Assembly (NCBI GenBank): GCA_009392775.1
Contig: VFFT01000073.1
Span: forward strand, 1 to 11,655
Length of the DNA: 11,655 nt
Direction: 5' to 3'
Source of the DNA: SAR202 cluster bacterium
GTDB taxonomy: Bacteria > Chloroflexota > Dehalococcoidia > UBA3495
In this document: one piece after another, positions 1 to 6,992 of the stretch
Position numbering within the stretch: the stretch's first letter is position 1
Layout: every line of letters starts with the position of its first letter
Position numbers and translations under genes: made by a program
Notes under the pieces: model-generated
Databases searched by the model: none
Seen by the model: the letters and a program-made list of their open reading frames with translations, nothing else
Told to the model about the DNA's origin: nothing

Positions 1-474
1 CCTATAAGAGTGATCGTACCAGGCAAATGTTACAGGTACGAAGCCACTGACGCTACTCACGAATGGCACTTTTATCAGATAGAAGGGTTAGCAGTTGATG
101 AAGGCATTACATTTGCCAATCTCAAGGGCACTTTATATGAATTCGCTCAGCGCATGTTTGGGGAGGATAGGAAAATAAGATTCAGATGTGATTATTTTCC
201 TTTTGTTGAGCCTGGCGTAGATGTCTCCATAGATTGTTTTTCCTGCGATGGAACTAGTTCGGGGTGCAGGATATGTAGAGATACTGGATGGATCGAGATC
301 ATGGGGGCAGGAATGGTACATCCCAAAGTCCTTCGGGGTGCTGGGTATGATACGGAAAAATATACGGGGTTCGCTTTTGGAATGGGACCCGAACGTATTG
401 CAATGTTGAAATATGGAATAGATGACATTAGACACTTTTACTCGAATGATCTAAGGTTTTTACAGCAGTTTTAA
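1..474 (+). CDS. pheS: Phenylalanine--tRNA ligase alpha subunit, C-terminal part (5'-truncated by window edge)
   Basis: This is the catalytic subunit of the cytoplasmic alpha2beta2 phenylalanyl-tRNA synthetase, which charges tRNA-Phe with phenylalanine using ATP. The frame is open from base 1, so the 157 residues seen are the end of a protein that is usually about 340 residues long; the GTG at base 10 is an internal codon, not the start. Class II motif 2 is visible near fragment residues 11-30 ([19 protein letters not shown]) and motif 3 near 123-143 ([18 protein letters not shown]). Between them lies a CxxC...CxxC loop (Cys79, 82, 89 and 92 of the fragment) followed by [14 protein letters not shown]. 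From memory, this cysteine loop occurs in PheS of many bacteria such as Firmicutes, and it may bind zinc. pheT follows after 89 bp, as expected for the two subunits. The family assignment is very secure. Confidence 0.97.
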   Translation, partial: PIRVIVPGKCYRYEATDATHEWHFYQIEGLAVDEGITFANLKGTLYEFAQRMFGEDRKIRFRCDYFPFVEPGVDVSIDCFSCDGTSSGCRICRDTGWIEIMGAGMVHPKVLRGAGYDTEKYTGFAFGMGPERIAMLKYGIDDIRHFYSNDLRFLQQF

Positions 475-563
475 CGCGTATTCTCTAATGCCTTAACCGA
501 TATTTCTATTACACGAATGGATACTACCATTAGTCCAAGATCAAGAAACATCATAGGATAATT

Positions 564-2975
564 ATGCTGGTACCTCTAAGTTGGTTACAAGAATATGTAA
601 ATATTGAAGTCGATCCCAATGTATTGGGACATCGTTTAACCATGGCCGGAATAGAGTTGGGAGAAATCATAATACACGGAGGATGGGAAAATTGTTATGT
701 TGGTAGAGTTACAGAAGTAAATAAACATCCCAACGCTGACCGTTTAAACCTCTGCAAAGTCAGCATTAACAGTACCGAAGTTGAAGTAGTTTGCGGCGCT
801 CCGAACGTGGCCGCGGGTCAGAATATATGCTTTGCACAAATAGGAGCAACACTGCACAATCCGAGAACTGGAAAGACTGAGACTTTGAAGGCAGCGCAAA
901 TCAGAGGTGTTACCTCACAGGGAATGATCTGCTCGGAGCTTGAACTTGGTATCGGAAACAGTCATGAAGGAATCGTAGTCCTACCGCAAGATGCCCCCGT
1001 AGGAATGCCTCTCGACGATTACCTTGGAGACACGTTACTAGATCTTGAGCTCACTCCAAATCGATCTGACTGTCTGTCCATGCTCGGTGTAGCTCATGAA
1101 GTGGCTGCCATATTTAAATTAGATGTGAAAGAACCAAGTCTACAATATGAAACATGCAAACCAAACATCAATACAATTATCAGTGCTCAAGTCGAAGATT
1201 ATGATTTATGCAAGCGATATACAGGAAATGTTATAACAAATGTAACCATCGGGGACTCTCCACAGTGGATGCAAGACCGATTGTCTAAGGTTGGAATTAG
1301 GGCTATCAACAATATCGTTGATATAACAAACTACGTAATGCTTGAATACAACCAACCACTTCATGCATTTGATTTACACAAAATTCAGAATGGAACGATA
1401 ATAGTTAGGCGAGCAAAACAAGGCGAAACACTAGAAACATTGGACGCTATCAATCGTACACTCACCCGAGATCATTTGGTCATTGCTGACTCCCATAAAC
1501 CTATTGGCCTAGGAGGAGTTATTGGAGGCGCAAATAGTGAGATTGATGAAAATACCACGTCAATATTTCTCGAGTCAGCTACTTTTGACAATTACAATAA
1601 CAGAGCAACCGCTGAATCATTCCAGCTCAGAACAGATGCTACCCTTAGGTTTGAAAAAGGGTTGCGTCCTGAGCTTGCCCCCATAGCACTTCAACGTGCT
1701 TCTCAGCTCATACATGAATTAGCCGGAGGGAACGTATGTTTAGGATCAATAGACATACAGTCAAGTGACATACAACTTGACCCAATCATCACACTAACTC
1801 TAGACAAATTAAATAAAATGCTAGGTATGGACATTGACTCAGACACAGTTCTCTCCGTACTAGAATCCCTTGGTATGCAAACTACGCTAATCGCTACTGG
1901 AGAAATATCTGTCATACCACCCTATTGGAGAAACGATCTTCAAATCGAAGAGGATTTAGTAGAGGAAGTAATTAGAATAATCGGATATGACGAGGTTCCT
2001 ACAATACCTCTATCTGCACCGATACCCCATCAAATCAGCACCCCATCTATAGACCTTCGGAATGCACTCAGGAATGCATTTGCCTCTGTTGGGCTACAAG
2101 AAACAATTAGTTATCCTTTAATTACACTAGAGTCTCTAAAACAATGCGTACCTTTATTAGACGAACAGATACCACTGCAGGTTGCCAACCCAATGAATGC
2201 AGAGCAGGAATATCTGCGTCCTAGTTTGCGGCCGAGCATATTACAAACATTACAATATAATCAAACACACACAGACACTGAGACTCCGATTAGGTTATTC
2301 GAATCTGGCAGGGTATTCCTGCAAAACAAGCCAAATCTGCCAAGAGAAAAAGATATGATCGTTGGTGTCATATCGGGGCCACTCACGCCTCCTTCCTGGA
2401 TTACCAGTAATAACAATACCGATTTTTTCGATCTGAAAGGATTAGTTCATGCTGGATTACAAAAGGTGGGCATAAACGAGACATATGAGGCCCACTCGGA
2501 AATGTGTTTCAAAGAATCTTGCTGCGCTCGGATCTTAGTGAATGGTTCAGAAGTGGGGGTTATAGGAGAATTGTCTGAATCAGTCATAAATGCATTTGAT
2601 ATTAGAACCCCAAATGCCATACTCTTCGAATTAGATCTGGAAACAATTCTACGATCGCAGCGAACATCTACATGGGCATTCAACCCGCTATCCAGATTCC
2701 CAACAGCAAAGCGAGACCTCGCATTAGTGCTACCTGAGGATATACCTGCTGAAAGCATAATACAGGCACTATCCAGGGACAAATTAGTCATTGATGCCAA
2801 CATATTTGACGTATACTCGGGTGATACACTGCCGTCTGGCATGAAATCCCTAGGCGTGCACATATATTTCCAAGCATCAAATCGGACACTAACAAATAAA
2901 GATGTAGATAAAGCTCTTAGCACCCTTTTAAAATCCCTAGAAAAAGACATGGGTGCGGTCTTAAGGACTACCTAG
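564..2975 (+). CDS. pheT: Phenylalanine--tRNA ligase beta subunit
   Basis: This is the non-catalytic beta subunit of the PheRS tetramer, carrying editing and tRNA-binding modules. At 803 residues it matches the full-length bacterial form. Visible domains in order are an N-terminal segment (MLVPLSWLQEYV), an EMAP-like tRNA-binding domain at about 40-150 (VNKHPNADRLNLCKV, VCGAPNV), the B3/B4 editing domain at about 210-385 (NNIVDITNYVMLEYNQPLHA), the B5 domain at about 405-480 ending in RNDLQIEEDLVEEVIRIIGY, and a C-terminal ferredoxin-fold anticodon-binding domain at about 708-803 (SRFPTAKRDLALVL). The ATG start has an AGGA at 555-558, five bases upstream. It lies 89 bp after pheS and is probably cotranscribed with it. 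No truncation or frame break is visible. Confidence 0.97.
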   Translation: MLVPLSWLQEYVNIEVDPNVLGHRLTMAGIELGEIIIHGGWENCYVGRVTEVNKHPNADRLNLCKVSINSTEVEVVCGAPNVAAGQNICFAQIGATLHNPRTGKTETLKAAQIRGVTSQGMICSELELGIGNSHEGIVVLPQDAPVGMPLDDYLGDTLLDLELTPNRSDCLSMLGVAHEVAAIFKLDVKEPSLQYETCKPNINTIISAQVEDYDLCKRYTGNVITNVTIGDSPQWMQDRLSKVGIRAINNIVDITNYVMLEYNQPLHAFDLHKIQNGTIIVRRAKQGETLETLDAINRTLTRDHLVIADSHKPIGLGGVIGGANSEIDENTTSIFLESATFDNYNNRATAESFQLRTDATLRFEKGLRPELAPIALQRASQLIHELAGGNVCLGSIDIQSSDIQLDPIITLTLDKLNKMLGMDIDSDTVLSVLESLGMQTTLIATGEISVIPPYWRNDLQIEEDLVEEVIRIIGYDEVPTIPLSAPIPHQISTPSIDLRNALRNAFASVGLQETISYPLITLESLKQCVPLLDEQIPLQVANPMNAEQEYLRPSLRPSILQTLQYNQTHTDTETPIRLFESGRVFLQNKPNLPREKDMIVGVISGPLTPPSWITSNNNTDFFDLKGLVHAGLQKVGINETYEAHSEMCFKESCCARILVNGSEVGVIGELSESVINAFDIRTPNAILFELDLETILRSQRTSTWAFNPLSRFPTAKRDLALVLPEDIPAESIIQALSRDKLVIDANIFDVYSGDTLPSGMKSLGVHIYFQASNRTLTNKDVDKALSTLLKSLEKDMGAVLRTT

Positions 2976-3013
2976 TAATCCCGACATATCAAACACAAGA
3001 GGATCATAGTTAG

Positions 3014-4318
3014 ATGGAATCTATTCATAGCCACGGACATAGACATTCGAACGAAGACATGCTGAGCGTTGAAGAGGCATTTGACCGTATACTGAAGGCT
3101 TTTCAACCGCTCAATTCCGAGAGCAAGCCAATCCTAGAAACTGTAGGGCAAATACTCCACGGCGACGTTAAATCCCCTATTGATATACCACCTCTAGATA
3201 ATTCTGGAATGGACGGCTATGCCGTATTATTCGACGACATACAAGGCGCAGATGAAAAAAATCCCATAACTCTGGAAATTATAGATACCGTACCTGCAGG
3301 ACAAATCTCAACGAAACAAATTGCCACTGGGACCACTATCCGTATTATGACGGGAGCCCCAGTACCAAATGGTGCGGATACAGTGATCCCTTTTGAAGAA
3401 ACTGATGAGATCTCTCGAATTACAGCGTCATCTCATTTATCCCATGTATCTATCATGTCAGAGCTACCGAAACACGCAAACATTAGACCAGCCGGTGAAG
3501 ATGTGAAGTGTGGCCAAGTTGTTCTTGAATCCGGCACCGCTATTAGGCCCGCTGAAGTTGGAGTGCTGGCATCGCTAGGAGTTTCTAGCACAAACGTTAT
3601 CAGGAGGCCGATAGTCTCAGTATTATCAACCGGAGACGAACTAGAGGAATTAGATCAAGAGCTCCGTAAAGGACACATCTATGACAGCAATACATATAGC
3701 ATAGCCTCAGCTATTTCTGCAGCAGGTGGTATACCGAATATTCTGGGCATAGCTAGAGACAATATCAAAGACTTGGAATCCATGTTATCGCTAACTGCAT
3801 CGTCTGATTTGCTCATTACTTCCGCTGGTGTCTCAAAAGGTGACTACGACCTAGTTAAAGACGTTCTTATGAACAATGGCGACATGAATTTTTGGTCCGT
3901 ATGCATGAGACCTGCAAAACCATTAGCTTTTGGAATTTTGCGGCCTTTAGAAAATTCCAGCCTGCCCTTAATCGGTTTGCCAGGAAACCCTGTAAGCGCT
4001 ATGGTAGCGTTTGAAATGTTTGCTAGACCAGCTATTAGAAAGATGCTCGGTTTTAAAACATTGCACCGCCCACGGGTAAATGGAATTTTAACATCACCAA
4101 TATATAACCACGATGGTCGAAGAGTGTATGCTAGAGTAGAGGTCACGTCTAAGGAGGGTATATACTATGCTAGCCCCACTGGACCGCAAGGCTCAAACAT
4201 CTTAACTTCAATGACCAAAGCTAATGGCTTAGCTATATGCCCTGAAGACATAGATAAAAAAGATAGCGGTGAAACGGTAGAGATCGTGATGATAGATCGT
4301 AATGAAGAAGGAGAATAA
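3014..4318 (+). CDS. moeA: Molybdopterin molybdenumtransferase (MoeA family)
   Basis: MoeA proteins insert molybdate into adenylylated molybdopterin in the last step of molybdenum cofactor synthesis in the cytoplasm. The 434 residues cover the whole family length. Signature segments are PPLDNSGMDGYAV (59-71), RIMTGAPVPNGADTVIPFE (110-128), NIRPAGEDV (156-164), VSVLSTGDEL (201-210), ITSAGVSKGDYDLVKDVL (268-285), RPAKPLAFG (299-307) and IGLPGNPVSAMVAFE (320-334), followed by the C-terminal beta domain. The start has AGAGGA at 2998-3003 with a ten-base spacer. An oddity is the histidine-rich leader HSHGHRHS (5-12) ahead of the normal N-terminus. No other molybdenum cofactor gene is in the window, so pathway context is missing. 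Distinction between MoeA and other members of the same fold (for example a gephyrin-like or tungsten-specific paralogue) cannot be made from this sequence alone. Confidence 0.93.
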   Translation: MESIHSHGHRHSNEDMLSVEEAFDRILKAFQPLNSESKPILETVGQILHGDVKSPIDIPPLDNSGMDGYAVLFDDIQGADEKNPITLEIIDTVPAGQISTKQIATGTTIRIMTGAPVPNGADTVIPFEETDEISRITASSHLSHVSIMSELPKHANIRPAGEDVKCGQVVLESGTAIRPAEVGVLASLGVSSTNVIRRPIVSVLSTGDELEELDQELRKGHIYDSNTYSIASAISAAGGIPNILGIARDNIKDLESMLSLTASSDLLITSAGVSKGDYDLVKDVLMNNGDMNFWSVCMRPAKPLAFGILRPLENSSLPLIGLPGNPVSAMVAFEMFARPAIRKMLGFKTLHRPRVNGILTSPIYNHDGRRVYARVEVTSKEGIYYASPTGPQGSNILTSMTKANGLAICPEDIDKKDSGETVEIVMIDRNEEGE

Positions 4319-4737
4319 TGACTACACAGGAACAAAGCGCTTTGGAAGATCAGACTAAGGAGACGCTTTACAAAGTAAGTTTTGAAAAGTTGGAAGCACT
4401 AGGTAGGTCGGCTATCTATGTATTAGCATCAAGGCTACCAGAATCAGCTCCATCGATAAACAGCCCGAATTATTCAGATCTCAAACCCCAGAAACTAGTC
4501 GATGAGATAGCAAAGCATTCCAAAGGCCAAGATGGTTATATCACCACAGACATGCCCATACAAGAAATGGTATTTAGGATAATACTGGGAAAACGAAACA
4601 GACCCATGTCTCTTAGTGACATACACAACGAACTAACCGAGAAATGGTCTACTCCTATCAGGCCAATAACAATATCCCAGACCGGACTGATGCGAATATT
4701 GGATTCGGACACATACTACGGATTCATAGAGGCGTAA
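4318..4737 (+). CDS. Uncharacterised 139-residue protein, possible C-terminal winged-helix
   Basis: I do not recognise this family. It is translated as a real gene judging by its full use of the space after moeA, an A/G-rich ribosome site (AAGGAG, 4308-4313) and the TAATG junction, where its ATG shares one base with the moeA stop; that arrangement suggests translational coupling. The protein is soluble, with no signal peptide or membrane segment. Residues 1-35 look helical, 40-65 are loop-like and proline-rich, and 75-139 (MPIQEMVFRIILGKRNRPMS onward, then SDIHNELTEKW and a final GLMRILDSDTYYGFIE) have the helix-turn-helix rhythm and closing beta-hairpin feel of a winged-helix domain. That fold call is inference from pattern only. 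The gene is last in the pheST-moeA run and meets rplT tail to tail. Confidence 0.8.
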   Translation: MTTQEQSALEDQTKETLYKVSFEKLEALGRSAIYVLASRLPESAPSINSPNYSDLKPQKLVDEIAKHSKGQDGYITTDMPIQEMVFRIILGKRNRPMSLSDIHNELTEKWSTPIRPITISQTGLMRILDSDTYYGFIEA

Positions 4738-4747
4738 TTAGTAGCAG

Positions 4748-4788
4748 CTAATCAGGGGTAGGTGTATTCTAGTTCAACTACCCCTTAG
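4748..4788. terminator. Inverted repeat between convergent genes, probable bidirectional terminator
   Basis: AGGGGTAG at 4754-4761 is exactly complementary to CTACCCCT at 4778-4785, giving an 8 bp stem with a 16-base loop. The stem can be prolonged by CTA (4748-4750) pairing with TAG (4786-4788) across a three-base bulge, and by two further pairs inside after one mismatch. It sits between the end of the 139-residue gene and the end of rplT, whose stop codon (4778-4780 read on the minus strand) is inside the stem. No clear T-run follows on either strand, so it is not a textbook intrinsic terminator; the position is the main argument. Confidence 0.5.
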
Positions 4789-5143
4789 CGACTATGTGGC
4801 TATTAGAGATTTCTACCATTTTCTCGAACGCTGCCGGATCATTAACTGCAAGATCAGCTAGATTCTTCCGATCTACCTCTACCCCAGCTAATTTTAGGCC
4901 ATGCATAAACTGACTATATGTCATTCCGAGGGCCCTAGATCCCGCCCCGATCCTGGTTATCCAAAGCCTACGATAGTCGTGCTTGCGGTCACGTCGATCT
5001 CGGTAGGAATGTGACCATGCATGCAGTAGAGCCTCTTTAGCTCTTCGATATTGTCTATGAGAAGATCCATGGAAACCTCTGGCCGCTGAAAGGACCTTCT
5101 TATGTCTTCTTCTAGAGGTAAAACCCCCTTTGACTCTTGGCAC
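4778..5143 (-). CDS. rplT: 50S ribosomal protein L20
   Basis: L20 binds 23S rRNA early in large-subunit assembly. The protein is 121 residues, close to the usual 115-120, and shows the family pattern: a very basic N-terminal arm ([20 protein letters not shown]), [20 protein letters not shown] (23-42), [18 protein letters not shown] (48-65), then the globular domain with [18 protein letters not shown]. The start is GTG, supported by GGAGAG at 5149-5154 with a five-base spacer. It is the last gene of the infC-rpmI-rplT operon, 33 bp after rpmI. In other bacteria L20 represses this operon by binding its own mRNA; I see no recognisable L20 leader here. The C-terminus ends within the convergent inverted repeat. 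Confidence 0.98.
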   Translation of the reverse strand: MPRVKGGFTSRRRHKKVLSAARGFHGSSHRQYRRAKEALLHAWSHSYRDRRDRKHDYRRLWITRIGAGSRALGMTYSQFMHGLKLAGVEVDRKNLADLAVNDPAAFEKMVEISNSHIVAKG

Positions 5144-5176
5144 TATATCTCTCCAGTGGTAATGCGTATGATTGGT

Positions 5177-5374
5177 TTAACCATATGGCAATAACCGCTT
5201 AAATCGTTTCACATCTTTAGAATCTACCGGTAGCTTACTGGCGTATTTGCGAGTAACCTTAGTAGGTTTCTTTCTCCTAAGGTGGCTGCTCATGCGCTTC
5301 ATTCGCATAAGCTTGCCAGTACCAGTTACATGTAGCCGTGCTTTCGCACCCTTGTGGGTTTTAAGTTTTGGCAT
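5177..5374 (-). CDS. rpmI: 50S ribosomal protein L35
   Basis: This is the small basic large-subunit protein L35. At 65 residues it has the expected length, and the sequence follows the family: MPKLKTHKGAKARLHVTGTG at the start, HLRRKKPTKVTRK in the middle and VKRFKRLLPYG at the end. Its ATG lies inside the 3' end of infC, overlapping it by 14 bases in another frame, with only a weak purine-rich ribosome site upstream. Translation is therefore probably coupled to infC. rplT follows 33 bp downstream. Confidence 0.97.
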   Translation of the reverse strand: MPKLKTHKGAKARLHVTGTGKLMRMKRMSSHLRRKKPTKVTRKYASKLPVDSKDVKRFKRLLPYG

Positions 5375-5915
5375 CTGCTAAATCTTCATCTTTCTTTTCA
5401 GTCTTAGTCGTGTTGGGTATAAGGATCATCGATAGCGCTCTACCTTCCATAGAGGGCGGCTTTTCGAGCCTTATCTCGTCTTTAAGGTCTTCTGCCACGC
5501 GTTTCAAAAGGCCAAGGCCGACCTGTTGATGAACACTCTCTCTGCCCCTAAACCTAACCGTCAATTTTACTTTTGCTCCATCTCCGATGAATTCCTTCAC
5601 CTTCCGAAGCTTAGCCTCCAGATCATGCTGTCCTATATTAGGTCTAAACCTAACTTCGCGAAGTTCTGTGCTTTTCTGGCTTTTCCTAGATTCACGTTCT
5701 TTCTTAGAGTAGAGGTACCGAAGCTTTCCGTAATCCAACATCCTAGCCACAGGAGGATCTGCGTTTGGTGCTACCTCTACCAAATCCAGTTCCTGCTGAC
5801 GCGCCATTTGAATCGCATCACCAAGAGTCATTACGCCTAACTGTTCCCCGGACTCACCGATAACTCGTACCTTTGGGGCCCGAATGTTCTCGTTCGACTT
5901 ATACTCTCTAGCTAT
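5361..5915 (-). CDS. infC: Translation initiation factor IF-3, proposed AUA start
   Basis: IF3 binds the 30S subunit, keeps 50S away and checks the start codon-initiator tRNA pairing. The N-domain is visible as REYKSNENIRAPKVRVI, then GVMTLGDAIQMARQQELDLVEVAP. After a basic linker (YLYSKKERESRK) comes the C-domain with ELREVRFRPNIGQHDLEAKL and KVKLTVRFRGRE, then a charged tail. The longest frame starts at TTG 5966, but that codon has no ribosome site and falls in the predicted -10 hexamer. A perfect GGAGGT (5922-5927) lies six bases before ATA at 5915-5913, which begins the conserved part; no ATG, GTG or TTG is at usable distance. I therefore place the start at AUA, giving 184 residues. Rare infC start codons (AUU in E. 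coli) are known to serve IF3 autoregulation. The family call is certain; the start is inferred. rpmI overlaps the 3' end by 14 bases. Confidence 0.95.
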   Translation of the reverse strand: MAREYKSNENIRAPKVRVIGESGEQLGVMTLGDAIQMARQQELDLVEVAPNADPPVARMLDYGKLRYLYSKKERESRKSQKSTELREVRFRPNIGQHDLEAKLRKVKEFIGDGAKVKLTVRFRGRESVHQQVGLGLLKRVAEDLKDEIRLEKPPSMEGRALSMILIPNTTKTEKKDEDLADAKT

Positions 5916-5921
5916 ATTATT

Positions 5922-5927
5922 ACCTCC
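5922..5927 (-). promoter_or_regulatory. Shine-Dalgarno sequence deciding the infC start
   Basis: On the minus strand this reads GGAGGT, a perfect core match to the anti-Shine-Dalgarno sequence. It is six bases upstream of an in-frame ATA codon where IF3 homology begins, and far downstream of the TTG that opens the longest frame. It is the strongest ribosome site near infC. Confidence 0.75.
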
Positions 5928-5964
5928 AGAATACCCACTAACGCTTATTTTTAGTTGAGAAAAC

Positions 5965-5993
5965 AATTTATCACACGGGTTTTACTCAGTCAA
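5965..5993 (-). promoter_or_regulatory. Predicted sigma70-type promoter for infC-rpmI-rplT
   Basis: On the minus strand TTGACT (5993-5988, five of six matches to the -35 consensus) is followed after exactly 17 bases by TAAATT (5970-5965, four of six to the -10 consensus). A start of transcription near 5958 would leave a leader of about 43 bases before the proposed AUA start and would exclude the TTG at 5966 from the message. GATAAA, two bases upstream, is an alternative -10 with a 15-base spacer. This is a sequence-match prediction only. Confidence 0.5.
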
Positions 5994-6049
5994 TGCAAAT
6001 ACTGACTAGGATCGTGGGATATATGCAGTATTTCAACTATAAAGAACCT

Positions 6050-6919
6050 CTAGATATCTTCTCCAAGTTCTCTCAAGAACTTTTCTATATCGGGAGACAA
6101 CTGGGTAAGCGAATTAGATTCATCAGTCAGGGAGTTATCATATCTTTCTTCTAGCTTTTGCATCAATTCCGTCATACCTTCCGTAGTTTCAACGGTATCC
6201 TGTAATTTAGCGTACTGGTCTGAGCCTTTCTGTTTATCTATCAAGTGTTCAGGCAATTCGTACAAATTACACAAAATTTCAACAAGTTTAGCAGTCCCCA
6301 CAAAGTCATCTTCAATATCTAAATATTGGGGCAAATGGGCCACGAATGTCCTTGTTTCAATGCCTATCCGCTCTGCCTCTTGTGACACCAGATACGTTAT
6401 TGTGGTTGGACCCTCATACGTACTTTGCTGAACACCCATTTTTAACTGTTCCTCTTTAACAGTGCCTCCGTTCCCCAACCCCGACACAAGCAGAGGTCGT
6501 GTGTGAGGAACCATATCGTACATTCCGCCTATTAGGCAGTACCGTTCCACTTTCAACCATTTAATAAGCTCTATAACACTATCAGTAAATTCTTCGCCGT
6601 ACAGTTGCGGTTCCAGCAAATGAATAGTTATCAAGCTCGGGCCATTACTTACCGTAGAACACCGTATAGTCGTATTTGGAACATTTACCTGACGAATCCC
6701 TTCATTGAAATATGACCTTGGGCGATATCTAGTAAAATCGTAGAATGTTCCCGGTGCGGCCAAGCGACCTATTTCTTCAGATTTAAGATGTCTTTCGATT
6801 CTGCTCAGAGCCAGCGTTCCTATATTGCCAACATCAATCCATGGCCTTAGGACAACGATAGCATGAGGTCTCTCGATATCCGGCAAAACGTCATTAATAT
6901 CAAACGCACCAATTTTCAT
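6050..6919 (-). CDS. PAC2 family (proteasome assembly chaperone-like) protein
   Basis: The protein resembles the PAC2 family known from eukaryotic proteasome assembly chaperones and, with unknown function, from archaea, Actinobacteria and Chloroflexota. Of 289 residues, the first 225 or so carry the domain: HAIVVLRPWIDVGNIGTLAL (19-38), then LITIHLLEPQLYG (96-108), LIGGMYDMVPHTRPLLVSG (129-147), the YEGPTTITYLV segment (168-178) and FVAHLPQYLD (192-201). The C-terminal 60 residues are acidic and helical, with LMQKLEERYD and IEKFLREL, like the tails of actinobacterial relatives. I chose ATG 6919 because GGAGAT (6927-6932) is seven bases upstream; the TTG at 6934 overlaps no ribosome site. It lies 73 bp downstream of the amidohydrolase gene and is probably in the same operon. 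Function in this organism is unknown, and no proteasome gene is in the window. Confidence 0.85.
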   Translation of the reverse strand: MKIGAFDINDVLPDIERPHAIVVLRPWIDVGNIGTLALSRIERHLKSEEIGRLAAPGTFYDFTRYRPRSYFNEGIRQVNVPNTTIRCSTVSNGPSLITIHLLEPQLYGEEFTDSVIELIKWLKVERYCLIGGMYDMVPHTRPLLVSGLGNGGTVKEEQLKMGVQQSTYEGPTTITYLVSQEAERIGIETRTFVAHLPQYLDIEDDFVGTAKLVEILCNLYELPEHLIDKQKGSDQYAKLQDTVETTEGMTELMQKLEERYDNSLTDESNSLTQLSPDIEKFLRELGEDI

Positions 6920-6992
6920 GTTGAATATCTCCAAGTCGTACTGAAGCCAGGTAATAACCTAGATTTTATCGGACTAAATGACGGGCACTGTA

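Noticed and set aside
475..563. Possible regulatory hairpin (CTAATG at 485-490 with CATTAG at 528-533) between pheS and pheT
   Set aside because: The arms are only six bases and the loop is 37 bases; at this base composition it is likely chance, and no attenuator-like phenylalanine-rich leader peptide was seen.
2447..2950. 167-residue minus-strand open frame within pheT
   Set aside because: It is antisense to the conserved C-terminal domain of PheT and its composition fits a mirrored coding strand.
5526..5840. 104-residue plus-strand open frame opposite infC
   Set aside because: It lies wholly inside the well-supported infC gene on the other strand, lacks a ribosome site, and has no recognisable domain; it is a shadow frame.
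6935..6992. Hairpin CCAGGT-AATA-ACCTAG followed by ATTTTAT near 6950-6968 as a terminator
   Set aside because: The T-rich side is on the plus strand, whereas both flanking genes are on the minus strand; the stem is short and includes a wobble pair.
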